NCBI RefSeq assembly: GCF_030463565.1
Contig: NC_134660.1
Coordinates: forward strand, 2,555,501-2,619,500
Source of the DNA: Pelecanus crispus
Lineage: Eukaryota; Chordata; Aves; Pelecaniformes; Pelecanidae
Direction: 5' to 3'
DNA: 64,000 bases
Both the position numbers and the translations under genes were made by a program. The notes under the pieces were generated by a model. That model was not told the origin of the DNA, did no database searches, and saw nothing but the letters and a program-made list of their open reading frames with translations. Positions 19,993-29,479 of this stretch are shown piece by piece. Each line of letters starts with the position of its first letter. The stretch's first letter is position 1.

Positions 19993-21380
19993 GGCTGCCA
20001 CCCCTCTCATGCCCCCCACCCCGCCCCGACCTCGCTCTGCCCCCCCCCCCCCCACGCCCCAAATTTTTCTTATCCCTGCTCCCCCCCTTCCCCCCTCCCA
20101 GGGGCGAGGGCGGAGGGATGCTGCGCCCAGGGTGGGGGTCCCGCCGTGCCCCCCGCGGCCGCCCCCCGCCCCCCCCCCCCCGCGCCCCAGGACTTGACGA
20201 ATTTTGTTTGTTTGCACAGGGAAGGGCCCCGACGGTCGAGCGTTTCCTTTATTGTCCTTCTCTTCTTAGATTATTATTTTTTAAGCATTTATTTCCCTCC
20301 CTGAGAGGCTAAAATATTAAACTAACTGCACTTTGGAAGGAGAGAGGAGGAGGAGGAGGAGGAAGAGCAGAGGAGAGGAGGGGGCTCTGGGCTGCACAGG
20401 GAGAGGCTGCCCCGGCCGGGGGGGCCGCGGCCACATGCACTTTTGGCCAGGCAGCGGCGCGGGGGCCGGGGAGGGGGGCCAGGACCCCCCCATAGCGGGG
20501 CGGGGGGCGCGGGGGGCACAGCGGCGGCGAGGGGGACCCCAGCCCGTGGGGGCACGGGGGTGCTGGCCCCCCCCCCAGCCCGCCGGCCTCTGGGTCTGCC
20601 CCGGCTGGGGTGGTGCCCCCCCACCCCCTCCCCGCCGCCGCATCCACACCCCCCCCACCCCAAAATTCGGGGCCAGATTCGGGGCTTTGGTTTTCTCTGT
20701 CTTTTTTGGGCTGAGACGATTTTGTGCCAAGCGCTGGCGGACGGTGGGCGCTGCGGGACGCTGGGGGGGGGGTCGTGAGGACCCGCTGTGGCCGCCCCCC
20801 CCCCCCCCACCACCTTTTCCGTTGTCCTTTTTTTTTTTGTTGTTGTTGTTGGGTTTTTTTTTCCCCCCCCCTCGTCCTCGTGGGTTTATTTGTCGTGTCC
20901 GTCAGGAGTTGCAATGGCCCCGGAGGCACCGGCGAGATGGGGGGGGGGGGGCAGTGGGTGCCCCCCCCCCCCCCCCCGCCCCGGGACCCCACACGGCCCC
21001 CACTGCACTACTGCCCTGGCCCCCCGGCAGCAGCACTTTGGGGGGCTGCACCCCCCAACAGCCCCCCCCGCTCCTGTGGCGGGGGTCCAGGCTGTGGCGG
21101 GGGCCGGTGAGGGGCCCTGGGGTTGGGGGGGCCAGGGGTCCCGGCTTGGCGGGGGGCAGAGCTGTGGCGGGGGCACCCGGGAATGGTTTTATCACCTTTT
21201 TTCCCCCCCCGCAAATTTAGGTTTGTGAATTTTTTCTTACCTCAGGCGGAGGCCGAGGGGGGGCGCGGGCCGGGGGGCGGCTGGCGAGGCAGGCAGCCTG
21301 CCGGGGCCCACCTAAGCTAATATATATATATATATATAAATATATATAAAATATATAATTTTTGTAATTAAAAAAAAAAA
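19993..21380 (+). other. THRA: THRA 3' untranslated region and flank
   Basis: C-rich sequence follows the stop codon. An ATTAAA at 20316-20321, just downstream of an AT-rich stretch, is the first plausible poly(A) signal. A second ATTAAA lies at 21367-21372 after an (AT)n run at about 21318-21355. Which one is used cannot be decided here. No ORF of note. Confidence 0.45.
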
Positions 21381-22019
21381 ATCTTTTTACGGGTCGTTTA
21401 AAAGCAGAAATCCCAACATGAGACACTTCCCCCCCCCCCCCCCCCCCCGCCCCAAAGCCTGGGCACAGGGGGCTGGGCTGGGCTCCCCACCACACCCCGG
21501 CCCCCCGCCATGGGGGTCGTGTCTGGGGGCCCCGCCGGACCCCCTGCAGCCGGGTCAGGGGGGGTGCAGTGGGGCCATGGCATGGCAGGGCCGTGGCACC
21601 CATGGGTGCCCTCATGGCCGGGGAGGGGGGGTCGCGGTGCCCTCGGCCCCTCGCAGCAGGGCCAGCTTTGCACTTGGTGCAAAATGTCTTAAACTCTCAC
21701 CCCGGGTGCCCAGCATTGGCGGGGGGTCCCGGCGCGGCCCCCAGCGGGCACGGCTGCGCCGGCACCGGCTGCGGGTTGTGTAATAGAAGCCGGTGCCGGG
21801 AAACACTAACGCCCGCGCTGGAGGGGCGCAGGTTTAGGGAATCAACCCCCCCCGCCGCCGGCAGCACCGGCCCCCGCTGTCTGCGGTCACGCTCAGCCCT
21901 GCCCTGTGCGCGCCGTCCAGCGCCCGCCTTAACACGTGCCTTCGGGCTGCGGGCAGGGGCTGCGGCCCCCGCGGCACGGCGCCCGGGTGATGCCTGTGCC
22001 GTGCGATGCCGGTGCAGTG

Positions 22020-22500
22020 GCCATGCCGTGCGGTGCCGGTGTGACGGCCACGCGTGCTGGAGCAACGCCCGTGCGATGCCCATGTGATGGCCACGCCGTG
22101 CCGGTGCAGTGGCCACGCGTGCCAGTGCAATGCTTGTGCAGTGGCCAGGCCTTGCCGGTGCAGTGGCCACGCGTGCCGGTGCAATGCTTGTACAGTGGCC
22201 AGGCCTTGCCGGTGCAGTGGCCACGCGTGCCGGTGCAATGCTTGTACAGTGGCCAGGCCTTGCCGGTGCAGTGGCCACGCGTGCTGGTGCAATGCTGGTG
22301 CAGTGGCCAAGCCATGCCGGTGCAGTGGCCACGCGTGCCAGTGCCATGCCGGTGCCATGGCCACGCCGTGCCGGTGCAGCGGCCATGCGTGCCGGTGCAA
22401 TGCCAATGCCGTGGCCATGCCATGCTGGTGCAGCGGCCACGTGCGCTGGTGCAACGCCAGTGCCGTGGCCATGCGATGGTCATGCGACGCCCGTGCGCGG
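22020..22500. repeat. 54-bp minisatellite between THRA and NR1D1
   Basis: The unit gtggccaggccttgccggtg recurs at 22141, 22195 and 22249, exactly 54 bp apart; each is built from three roughly 18-bp sub-units (ggtgcagtggccacgcgtgcc and similar). Divergent copies extend to about 22500. It lies between the 3' ends of two convergent genes. Confidence 0.9.
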
Positions 22501-23129
22501 TCCATGTGATGCCGCGTGCTGCCCGCGCTCGTTGCCCGCGCAGCGGCGGGGCAGAGCTGTCGCGGGGCGCGTCTTAAGCAGCAAACGTGACCCCCGCCGC
22601 CGGGTGTGGGACGGCAGCACGGTGCCGTGGGGCGGCTCGTCCTGGGGGGCACAGCCCGGCCCCCCGCCCCGCCGGCCAGCACGCCCTCGCCCTCACACTC
22701 CTCCCGCGCCTCCCGGGCCGCTCCCTCTCGTCTCCGTTTCGCGTTGCTATCGCACGTCCAGCGTCGGCCCCGGCTTCGCCCGGGGGGGGCAGGACCGGTG
22801 CTCCCCCCCCAACCACCTCCCCCGGGCCGTCCCCCGTCCCCGCGTCCCCCGCGTCCCCCGTCCCCCCCAAGCACATACCTCATGGCTCCCGGAGCTGCCC
22901 CTGCTTGGGGCCGCGTCGAGCCCAGCCGGCACGGCTCGGCACGGCCCGGCGCGGGATCCCCCTGCTATGCATGGTGCCGCGGTGGCGGCGGGGGCCGCGG
23001 CCGGCGTCGCTGAATGTAGGGCGCGGGACGGGGGTGGGGGGCCGCTGAGCTCCGTGACAATCACAGTCTGTGACGTGCGATTTTAAACCCTTTTGTGTTT
23101 TGGTCAGGATTTTAAAGAAAGATATTTTT

Positions 23130-23200
23130 ATGGTAATTGTTGCTGGTCTATTTTACTATATATTTATGTAATAAATATATGATGAAAAAAAAAAAAAACC
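23130..23200. terminator. AT-rich 3'-end region shared by convergent genes
   Basis: An AATAAA lies on the plus strand at 23170-23175, followed by an A-run. The minus strand reads TATTTATTACATAAATATATAG, within which CATAAA is a possible variant poly(A) signal for NR1D1 about 375 bp after its stop. The plus-strand signal could serve a long THRA transcript. Confidence 0.4.
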
Positions 23201-23544
23201 AAAAAAAACAACCAAACCCAGCCAAACCCACCCACACAGCTCGGCTGGATCCGGCCTCTGCTTTCCACCGCTGGCTGCCGGAGTGGGGGGGCCGGGGCGG
23301 GGGAACTCCCCCCGGCGCTGCCAGCGGAGCCGTGGGGTTGGCGCCCAACCTGGGTTGGGGGGAGGTGGGGAGTCCTGGCATCCGGGCGCCCACCTGGGAG
23401 GTGCAGCCCCCCCAGGAGTCCGGCGGGCGCCGTGGGGTTCGTGCTGCCCCTTGGGGGGCTCGTGCGTGCCCCCACCCCACCCGCGGTGCTATGTACAGGG
23501 GTGGTGGGTGCGCGGGGGGGGGGTCCTCGGGGTCCGTGGGGGCC

Positions 23545-23744
23545 CTACTGGGCATCGATGCGGAAGGAGAGCAGCTTCTCAGAGTGGAGGTTGTTGAGGG
23601 TGCGCAGGTCCGGCAGCTTCAGCAGCAGCTTGGTGAACCGCGACGTCTCCGCCGGGTGCGTCTTCAACACGAGGGCGCGCAGGGCGCGGATCAGCGTCTC
23701 CTGCAGCTGCTCCACCGACGCCGTGTCCTCCATGCCCGAGCGGT
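23545..23744 (-). CDS. NR1D1: NR1D1 coding exon 8
   Basis: Encodes [19 protein letters not shown] through [17 protein letters not shown] and TAG at 23547-23545. It contains the haem-binding histidine. The opposite strand is open and resembles the mammalian TR-alpha-2 tail. Confidence 0.96.
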
Positions 23745-26700
23745 CTGCAGGGATGGGGCGTCAGCGGGTGGGCAGCGAACGCCCCCCGCCACCACCGCCG
23801 CCCTCCCTCCCGCCTCGCCCCGGCTCCCACCTGCCGAGACCAGGACGACGGCGGTGAAGAGCCCCAGCTCCTCATCGGTGAGGTCAAGGGCGCTGAGCTT
23901 CTCGCTGAACTCGAACATGGAGCTGAGGAGGTCGCCCATGCCCATGCCCCACAGCTCCTCCAGGCTGTACTTCGTCCGGCTCATGAACGTCACCGTCTGC
24001 TCCTTCACGTCGAAGAGCGAGGCGAAGCGAACCATCAGCACCTGCGGCACACGCAGCGTCAGCGGGACAGGGGCACCGTGCCGTGCCGAGGGGCATCCTG
24101 CGACGCTGCGGGCTACCGTGCGATGCCGTGGGGCACCGCGCAATGCCACGGGGCACTATGCCAGTCCATGGGGCACCGTGCCGTGCCAGGGGGGCATCCT
24201 GCAACGTTGCAGGCTACCGCGCAATGCCGTGGGGCACCGTGCAATGCCACGGGGCACTATGCCAGTCCATGGGGCACCGTGCCGTGCCAGGGGGGCATCC
24301 TGCAACGTTGCAGGCTACCACGCGATGCCATGGGGCACCGTGCAATGCCACGGGGCACTATGCCAGTCCATGGGGCACCGTGCCGTGCCGGGGGGGCATC
24401 CTGCAACGTTGCAGGCTACCGCGCAATGCCGTGGGGCACCGCGCAATGCCATGCTCTATGCCAGGGCTCCATGCCACGGGGCATCATGCAATGCCATGGG
24501 GCACTATGCCAGTCCATGGGGCACCGTGCCATGCTGTGGGGCATTACGCAGTGCCATGGGGCTCCATACAGTGCCATGCTCTATGCCAAGGGTCCATGCC
24601 ATGGGGCACCGTGCCATGCTGTGGGGCATTACGCAGTGCTGTGGGGCTCTATACAATGCCATGGGGCTCCATGCCAGTCCGTGGGGCACCGTGCAATGCC
24701 GTGGAGCACTGTGCTGTGCCACGGGGCACCATGCAATGCCATGGAGCACTGTGCTGTGCCACGGGGCACCGTGCCCGCCATCGAGCCCTCGCCATCCTGG
24801 GACGTACCTCGAAGGTGCCGGCCTTGAGCAGGGTGACCTGGTCGTGCTGGGAGAGGGCCTGGAAGCCAGGAATGTGCTTGGCGAACTCGACCACCTCGCG
24901 GACGGCGGGAGTGAAGCTGAGGGAGAAATCCTCCCAGATCTCCTGCACCGAGCGCCCGCTGCGGCCGGGCGGGTGGCTGTTCATGGGGCAGGCCTGCGGG
25001 CGACGGCACGGCTCAGCCCGGCGCCGCGGGGCTCCCGCAGCCCCGCCGCCACGGCACGGAAGGCGATTAGTGCGATTAGCGGCTAAAAATACCCGAGGAA
25101 GGGGAGCGGGAGCCCCCGGGCGCTCACCGGCAGGATGTCCTTGGTGCCGCGGGGCCAGGGGCAGCCCCGCACCGGGGGCTCGGGGTAGGCAGGGGGGCAG
25201 AGCCGGGGCTCGGGGGGGCCGGGGGCCCAAGCAGGGGGCGCGTCCCAGCGCAGGAGGCCGCTCTCGCAGGCTGGGGGGGGTCCCAGCTTGTCGTGAGCGT
25301 AGACGAAGATCTCCTTGTGGGCCTTGGCCACCTGCGCGATGACGTCCTCGGTGGCCCCCCCGGGGCTGGGAGAGCGGGGGGGCGTCAGCTGCTGGGGGAA
25401 CTGGGAGAAGCAGGCCGGGGGGGCGAGCGGCAGGGGTCCGGGGGGTGGTGCGCGGCCCCCACCCGGCGCTGGACCCTCGCCGGGGCCAGGCATCCCTGGC
25501 GGGGCGCTGCCCATGCTGCTCATGGCGCTCTGCATCTCCGCCAGCATCCGCTGCTTCTCCCGCTTGGGGATGCGCCCGAAGCGCACCGCTGCGAGGGGAC
25601 ACCGGTGTTACCGGGCAGCCCGGGCACGCTGAACCCCGGCACCGCGTGATGGCGGGGCCGGGGGCTGCCGGGAATGCGGCTGCATCCCTAAACCCCGGCT
25701 TGGAGGGGATGTACAGCCCTGCGTGCAGCGGAGCGGGGGGACGCGTCCCACGGGGCACACACGGCACCCGGTGCAGACGGGGGATCCAGTCCCGGAGGGG
25801 ATGTGCAGCCGCAAGCACGGGTACCCATCCCGGGGCGGGGGGACGTATGGCCTTGACCGTGGCGGGGACCCATCCCAGGAGGGGACGTGCAGCCCCAAGC
25901 GTGGGTACCCATCCCAGGGCGGGGGGACATACGGCTTTGACCATGGCAGGGACCCATCCCAGGAGGGGACGTGCAGCCCTGGGCACGAGGGATCGCACCC
26001 CCGTAGGGGTTGTACGGCACTGAACATGGGGTCCCCGGTTCTGGGGGGACCCCCGGGGGTGGGGGGACCAGGGCTGAGCTCACCGTCACGGGACATGCCG
26101 ACCAGCAGGCACTTCTTGAAGCGGCATTGCTGGCAGCGGTTGCGGTTGATGCGGACGATGGAGCAGTTCTCGTTCTTGAGGCACTTCTTGTACTGGATGT
26201 TCTGCTGGATGCTGCGGCGGAAGAAGCCCTGCGGAGCGGGGGGTGTCACTCGGGGCTCCCCCCCCCAAGCACCGCAGGGGCTCCGTGTCGCCCCCGGCTC
26301 CATCCCCGGTACCTTGCAGCCCTCGCAGGCGTGGACGCCGTAGTGAAAGCCGGAGGCGACGTCCCCGCAGACCTTGCAGAGCAGCACCATCCCGTTCAGC
26401 TCTGTGGAGGGACGGGGGTGAGCGGGGTCCCGGGGTGCCCACCGCGGCGGCGGGGGGGGACGACCACCCACCACCACCCCTGCCCGCCCCACTCACTGGT
26501 GACAGTGCTGCCGGCTTTGCTGGGCGAGCTGCGGCGCCGCTCGTCCGTGGGGACCTGCTGCACCCCGGGGAAGTTCACCGAGGAGCCGTATGATGATGAG
26601 GAGGAGGAGGATGAAGGGGAGCCGTCCTCACGGGGGGCCAGCGAGCCCCCGCCGTAGGCGCGGGAGTCCTGGAGGGAGCCGGTGGGCGATGGGGGAAAGT

Positions 26701-29000
26701 AGGTGGGGAAGGGCTGGGAGCTCGACTGGGAGCTGCTGTTGGAGCTGTCGCTGCAGAGCGAGACGGGGCAGGTGCGGTTGGGCGACGCGCCGCTGGAGCC
26801 CACGTAGCTGATCACGCCGCCTGCGGGCAGAGCAGCAGGGCCACACATGCACCGAGCTGCGCTGGGCTCAGCCTCCCCCAGCTGAGAGTGGACCCCGAGA
26901 TGGGGAATCGCAGCCCCAGGCGGGGTGGGTGGGTGGGGGTCCTTAGGGAAGCACCCCAAAAGCATCCCGCAGCCACGGGCGTCCCGCTGCGCTGCGCCCG
27001 CGTGCGTGCTGCCCACCCTGAGTCAGGCACCACGCCCGGCGGCCGCCGTGGGTTGCCGGCCGCACGTGGGACGGGGACGGCCGTGTTGTCTGGGTGCGTG
27101 CCGGCCGGGGACATGGGCACGGCGCCCCGGAAGCGCCCACGGGAGGAATGCGGGCCGGGAACCCGCCAGAGGCGTAACCGGGAGGTCACGGCAGTTACAG
27201 CCGATGGCTCCGGCCCCGTGCCCGCGGCACAGCGCAGTTCCCAGCCCCACAGGTCCGGATGGAGCCCCACGGCGCAGCCCCCCACGGCATCAGGGGGTGT
27301 CACGGCACAGCCCCCTCAGTTGGGGGGCTGCAGCCCCACCGCAGGACCGCGGCAAAGCGTAGAAGCTGGGCGATCGTTGCATGGGGGAAGCCCACAAAGA
27401 TGGGGCGCGGGGGGGGGGCTCATGCTCAGCGCCGGTGCTGCGCCTACAGCCGGAGGGTCGCAGCCCCCGCCACCACGCACGGGGCAGCAGCACCGGGGAA
27501 TCGCCGGGGCCATGTGTCTCCCGCCGCACACGGTGCCGTTGGCACGGATGCCGCGAGCCGGGAGCCAGTCTCGGGTACGTGATTCACTCCCCCCCCCCCC
27601 CCCCCTCCGCCCCCCTCACCAAGCCACCTCCAAAAGGGGGTCACCGAATTGGGGACAGTGGGTCCCATACCACTCCACCCCCCCCCTCCGTTTCTGGGGA
27701 CCCCCAGCTGCGGACACCAAAATACTGGGGGGGATCCCCCACCCCAAAGCCCCGGGACCCCCCCTTTTGGGGGGGTCCCCGGGGCTTTGGGGGTGGGGGA
27801 TCCCCCCCAAAGGGTTTCCCCCAGGACGCAGGGACCATTCCTGACCCCACAGCACCAGGATCCCCCCTGGGGACCCCCCCCAAAACAGCCGCCCCCAGCT
27901 TCCCCCCCCCCCCCCCAAGCTCAGGCGCCCTCACGCCCGCCGCCCCACGTGCTCGAGCCGCACGTGGCCTCCCGCGGTCCCGCCCCTTCACGCTTTGCCC
28001 CGCCCCTTCCACCCCATTGGCCTAGAGCGACGCCCCCCCCCCCACCCCCCCGCATTGAAAAGGGCGAGTGGAACGCGGCGTCCCCCGCTTCCTCGTGTGA
28101 CGTCACGAGGGGGGGCAGCGATGATGTCATGAGGGCGGCCAATGGGGCGGGGGCGGGGCGGGGCTGCGGGGAAAACAAACTCCGCACGTGGCAGCGGCGG
28201 GGGAGGGGGGACACGTGCCGGGGGGGGGGGGGGGCATCGCCTCCGGTTTCTCCCCCCCCCCCTCCCGGGTGCGCGTCCCCGCGCGGGGCTCCCGGACACG
28301 CGTGGCACCGCCTCCGCCTCCCACGGGGCAACCCGGGACATCCCGGGGCACCGATCCCGCTCCTCAACCTTCCTACCCCCGCCCCGCCATCCCCGGTGCC
28401 GCTCTCCAGCCCCCGCCGACCGGAGCGCCCCGCTTGCCGCTGTTCAGGTCGCCCCGGTTACCGGAGCGCCACCCCCCCCACTCCCGGGGACGCCCCGGTC
28501 CCCGCTGCCCGCTCCTTACCCCGCTATGCAGGACCGCCCGGTCCCGGTAGAAAGGAGCCCCGTTCCGGGATGCGGTCCCGGTTGCGCATCCTGCCCGCTC
28601 GGGTGTGCAGGAACCCCCCGGTCCCCGGTGTCGGACCCCTCCGACTCGCGGTCTCAGCGCGCAGCCCCTCGCTGCGGTCCCGGTGCACTGAGCCCCGACT
28701 CCGCTCCGGTGCCCGCACGGTCCCGGTGCCCGTACGGTCCTAGTGCCGATGCCGTACGTTCCCGGTGCCGGTGCCCGTACGATCCCGGTGCCGGTGCCCG
28801 TACGATCCCGGTGGCCGATGCCCGCACGGTCCCGGTGCCGATGCCCGCACGGTCCCGGTGCCCGCACGGGTCCTAGTGCTGATGCCCGTACCGATCCCGG
28901 TGCCGGTGCCCGCACGGTCCCGGCGCGCACGCCCGCGGGGGGGGGGGGGGGGGGCTCCGGCGGGGCACTGACCTGTGCTGCCGGCCTCGGGGGCGGCCAT
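23545..29000 (-). CDS. NR1D1: Nuclear receptor Rev-erb-alpha (8 coding exons, 547 aa)
   Basis: Haem-regulated transcriptional repressor of the circadian and metabolic network; it binds ROREs and recruits NCoR/HDAC3. Exons on the minus strand are 29000-28973, 26820-26497, 26401-26313, 26228-26084, 25588-25128, 24993-24808, 24041-23831 and 23744-23545. All are GT-AG and in phase (1644 nt). The start is [21 protein letters not shown] Ser-rich N-terminal region is followed by a two-finger DNA-binding domain at about residues 126-195 and a ligand-binding domain at about 350-547. The haem-ligand Cys of ACPMN (residue 351) and His of NNLHSEKL (residue 535) are kept. As in the family, the protein ends without an AF-2 helix (FRIDAQ). 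It is shorter than the 614-residue human protein, mainly in the hinge. Confidence 0.96.
23831..24041 (-). CDS. NR1D1: NR1D1 coding exon 7
   Basis: Encodes [19 protein letters not shown] through [13 protein letters not shown] of the ligand-binding domain. The acceptor is gccgcag and the donor gtggga. Confidence 0.95.
24085..24790. repeat. NR1D1 intron minisatellite with 101-bp higher-order unit
   Basis: The base motif gccatggggcaccgtgcaat (about 20 bp) fills the intron. A longer block, marked by cactatgccagtccatgggg, recurs at 24154, 24255 and 24356, 101 bp apart. Open frames through it are artefacts. Confidence 0.92.
24808..24993 (-). CDS. NR1D1: NR1D1 coding exon 6
   Basis: Encodes [20 protein letters not shown] through [12 protein letters not shown]. 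It includes the conserved cysteine that ligates haem (residue 351) and the corepressor-interaction helices. It is 62 whole codons. Confidence 0.95.
25128..25588 (-). CDS. NR1D1: NR1D1 coding exon 5 (hinge)
   Basis: Encodes the C-terminal extension of the DNA-binding domain ([20 protein letters not shown]) and a Pro-rich hinge with [13 protein letters not shown]. It ends at KDILP. The hinge is Gly/Pro-rich and shorter than in mammals. Confidence 0.93.
25790..26000. repeat. 84-bp tandem repeat in NR1D1 intron 4
   Basis: gacccatcccaggaggggac occurs at 25867 and 25951, 84 bp apart, with a diverged copy before them. The unit includes gggtacccatccc and cgtatggccttgaccgtgg. Confidence 0.8.
26084..26228 (-). 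CDS. NR1D1: NR1D1 coding exon 4 (second zinc finger)
   Basis: Encodes [20 protein letters not shown] through [14 protein letters not shown]. This is the second finger and dimerisation surface. Confidence 0.96.
26313..26401 (-). CDS. NR1D1: NR1D1 coding exon 3 (first zinc finger)
   Basis: Encodes [20 protein letters not shown] through CEGCK. It ends at the P-box lysine, the same boundary as in THRA. Confidence 0.96.
26497..26820 (-). CDS. NR1D1: NR1D1 coding exon 2 (Ser-rich N-terminal domain)
   Basis: Encodes [34 protein letters not shown] and a run of eight serines. It ends near [10 protein letters not shown]. The Ser/Pro-rich segment is the region through which GSK3 and related kinases control the stability of mammalian Rev-erb-alpha; that role is known from the family and is not visible here. 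Confidence 0.94.
27727..27808. repeat. Long near-perfect inverted repeat in NR1D1 intron 1
   Basis: Two arms of about 37-39 bp (left ggggatcccccaccccaaag and onward; right its complement with two one-base length differences) flank a tttt loop. The transcript of either strand could fold into a strong hairpin. Confidence 0.85.
27946..28217. promoter_or_regulatory. NR1D1: Four canonical E-boxes in NR1D1 intron 1
   Basis: CACGTG occurs at 27946-27951, 27961-27966, 28185-28190 and 28212-28217. The first two start 15 bp apart. Mammalian NR1D1 is driven by CLOCK/BMAL1 through E-boxes in its promoter and first intron, so this cluster is the likely avian equivalent. CpG-rich DNA has a raised background of CACGTG, which tempers confidence. 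Confidence 0.65.
28098..28105. promoter_or_regulatory. NR1D1: Perfect CRE (TGACGTCA)
   Basis: It sits inside an almost palindromic 20-mer, cctcgtgtgacgtcacgagg (28091-28110). A second near-match, tgatgtca, follows at about 28123. It lies between the two E-box pairs in NR1D1 intron 1 and could give cAMP/CREB input. Confidence 0.55.
28730..28930. repeat. Short tandem repeat in NR1D1 intron 1
   Basis: About eight copies of a roughly 24-bp unit based on gatcccggtgccggtgcccgtac. It lies just downstream of NR1D1 exon 1 in the direction of transcription. Confidence 0.85.
28973..29000 (-). CDS. NR1D1: NR1D1 coding exon 1
   Basis: A 28-nt coding part, MAAPEAGST plus one base. The donor reads cacag then gtcagt. 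A tiny first coding exon that joins before GVI(S/T)Y matches the mammalian gene layout, although the nine residues themselves differ from the human ones. Confidence 0.85.
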
Positions 29001-29277
29001 CCTCAGGAGGGAGGCGGCGGCGGCGGCGGGGGCGGAGGGACGGGGGGGTGGAAGCGGTGGCCGTCCCGGCTCCGCCGAGCCTCCCGCAACCGGCACGGCG
29101 CCGCAGGGGCCCGAGGCGAGGGGGAGCCGCGCCGAGCCGTGCCGCGCCGCCGCCCGGCGAGGGCTGTTGTGTGCCCGCCGCCCGCCCCCGCCGCCCGCCC
29201 GGCACCGGCCGCGGCTGCCGCACTGGGCCGCACGCGGCGCCGCCGCCTCCCCCATGTGATTCCCGGGGAGAGCCTCG

Positions 29278-29296
29278 TGCCCCAGTGACACACTTT
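29278..29296 (-). promoter_or_regulatory. NR1D1: RevDR2/RORE autoregulatory element in NR1D1 promoter
   Basis: The minus strand reads AAAGTGTGTCACTGGGGCA. This contains two nuclear-receptor half-sites (GTGTCA and GGGGCA) separated by two bases, with an A-rich 5' extension on the first. To my recollection it is the same sequence as the RevDR2 through which mammalian Rev-erb-alpha represses its own gene. It lies 278 bp before the NR1D1 start codon, so the transcription start is probably within about 29200-29270. Confidence 0.8.
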
Positions 29297-29479
29297 CCGC
29301 CGGCGGCCCCGGCCCCGCGCCGCCGCCGGGAGCCCGGGCGCAACGGGGGACCCCCCCCCCCCCCCCTCCCTCGCCCCCGCAGCGGGGCCGCCAGCCGGCC
29401 CGCGGGAACCGGCACCGGCACCGGGGGACGCCCGGGGCACTGCACCGCACCGGGCAGAGGCGGGGACACCCGGGCACGG

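Noticed and set aside
23461-23500. Acceptor at 23497-23498 as the splice site for a bird TR-alpha-2
   Set aside because: Joined to the donor after Lys368 it gives the wrong frame relative to the conserved antisense block, and its polypyrimidine tract is interrupted.
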